DNA of 6,950 nt from Rhodococcus sp. (in: high G+C Gram-positive bacteria) (lineage in GTDB: Bacteria > Actinomycetota > Actinomycetes > Mycobacteriales > Mycobacteriaceae). Shown piece after piece: positions 6,510 through 6,950 of this stretch. How positions within the stretch are numbered: position 1 is the stretch's first letter; each line of letters opens with the position of its first letter. The translations under genes and the position numbers were made by a program. The notes below the pieces were generated by a model, which worked only from the letters and a program-made list of their open reading frames with translations, did no database searches and was not told the origin of the DNA. Where the stretch lies: contig JAAYXN010000211.1 in the NCBI GenBank assembly GCA_012515885.1, positions 1 to 6,950 on the forward strand, in the 5' to 3' direction.

Positions 6510-6553
6510 GTCGAACCGGCACGGTGAACGTAACGGCCGTGGCCGTCGAACCG
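6510..6553 (+). repeat. Direct repeat GTCGAACCG between tetR and the hydrolase gene
   Basis: GTCGAACCG occurs at 6510-6518 and 6545-6553, 35 bases apart, the second copy directly before ATG 6554. The 64-base gap shows no convincing terminator. Function unknown; chance is possible. Confidence 0.3.
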
Positions 6554-6950
6554 ATGTATCACCCGAATGTCCCGGTCGGGGCGGGAAGGGTTTGGGGTTT
6601 GTTGTTCGGTCGCATCACGAGGCTCGCCGGCGCTTTCGCGCTGGCGAGCGCAGCGTTCACTGGTCTGTCGGTAGGCGTCTCGCACGCCGATCCCGGGTGC
6701 CCCGACGTGCACTGGTTCGGCGCCGCAGGCTCCGGTCAGCGCGATGGACATCTGAGCGCGAACGCCGGTATGGGCGACGACGTCTACCAGTCCTATCTGG
6801 ACCTGCAGCGGTTGGTGCAGCGCGACGGGCGCACGATGACGGCCGAGGCCGTGGAGTACCCCGCGGTGGCGGTGCCCGACGACGGCGGCATCGGCGACTG
6901 GCTCGGCTTCATGGACAGTGTCGACGCCGGCGCTGAGGCGCTCGGCGCTC
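6554..6950 (+). CDS. Secreted cutinase/alpha-beta-hydrolase-like protein (N-terminal part)
   Basis: Read by hand on the plus strand: 132 codons open to the window end. Residues 1-45 form a signal peptide: basic residues (R12, R20, R23), a hydrophobic core LAGAFALASAAFTGLSVGV (24-42) and a signal-peptidase I site SHA/DP after Ala45. The mature part starts DPGCPDVHWFGAAGSGQR, with a Cys shortly after the cleavage site and a Gly-rich turn after the first strand, and continues to VEYPAVAVP (100-108). This order resembles mycobacterial cutinase-like esterases (CULPs), but the nucleophile motif GYSQG, Asp and His would lie beyond the edge, so the assignment rests on the N-terminal pattern. Start: ATG 6554 gives a sensible signal peptide; upstream GTG codons at 6524 and 6539, and TTG 6599 preceded by GGAAGGG, are alternatives. 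It is probably not part of the catabolic operon, though an ester hydrolase could release its substrate outside the cell (speculative). Confidence 0.6.
   Translation, partial: MYHPNVPVGAGRVWGLLFGRITRLAGAFALASAAFTGLSVGVSHADPGCPDVHWFGAAGSGQRDGHLSANAGMGDDVYQSYLDLQRLVQRDGRTMTAEAVEYPAVAVPDDGGIGDWLGFMDSVDAGAEALGA

Noticed and set aside
6533..6546. Inverted repeat ACGGCC-GT-GGCCGT as a possible tetR terminator
   Set aside because: The loop is too short, the stem is only about 5-6 bp and no T-run follows, so it is not a convincing terminator.

Overview
This GC-rich window looks like chromosomal DNA of an actinobacterium, most likely Mycobacterium/Mycolicibacterium or a close relative. The evidence is high-GC third codon positions, a compact fatty-acid/sterol-type catabolic operon (acyl-CoA ligase, acyl-CoA dehydrogenase, thiolase-like protein, DUF35 protein), a divergent TetR repressor, and a secreted cutinase-like protein with a typical mycobacterial signal peptide. 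No tRNA, rRNA, CRISPR array or insertion sequence was found. The window is almost fully coding, and no gene-free stretch exceeds 300 bases.

Layout. From 5717 down to base 1, all on the minus strand, six genes follow each other with overlaps or gaps of at most 5 bases. In transcription order they are: SDR oxidoreductase (5717-4971), enoyl-CoA hydratase (4974-4186), DUF35/OB-fold zinc-ribbon protein (4189-3812), SCP2-thiolase-like protein (3819-2668), acyl-CoA ligase (2662-1100) and acyl-CoA dehydrogenase (1097 to beyond base 1, lacking only its last few residues). The 148-base gap between 5717 and 5866 holds a near-perfect 26-bp palindrome and divergent promoter elements. On the plus strand lie a TetR-family regulator (5866-6489) and the start of a secreted cutinase/alpha-beta-hydrolase-like gene (6554 to beyond 6950).

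How the genes may work together. The operon encodes a self-contained acyl-CoA degradation module. The ligase would activate a carboxylic acid, the dehydrogenase would make the 2-enoyl-CoA, the hydratase would add water, the SDR could oxidise an alcohol, and the thiolase-like/DUF35 pair would cleave a C-C bond. The TetR protein, probably binding the palindrome, would repress the operon and itself until a pathway intermediate (perhaps an acyl-CoA) appears. The substrate cannot be read from the sequence; a branched, cyclic or steroid/terpenoid-like acid is a reasonable guess.

The most interesting feature is the thiolase-like protein. It aligns well with SCP2-type thiolases, but the nucleophilic Cys is Ser (residue 89), the HDCF motif is HDAF, and the C-terminal CxG cysteine is absent, while the GHP histidine is kept. 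Together with the overlapping DUF35 gene this suggests a non-thiolytic enzyme, possibly a retro-aldolase analogous to the steroid side-chain Ltp2-ChsH2(DUF35) complex but with different active-site residues. The acyl-CoA ligase also has Arg (residue 490) where the catalytic C-terminal Lys is normally found.
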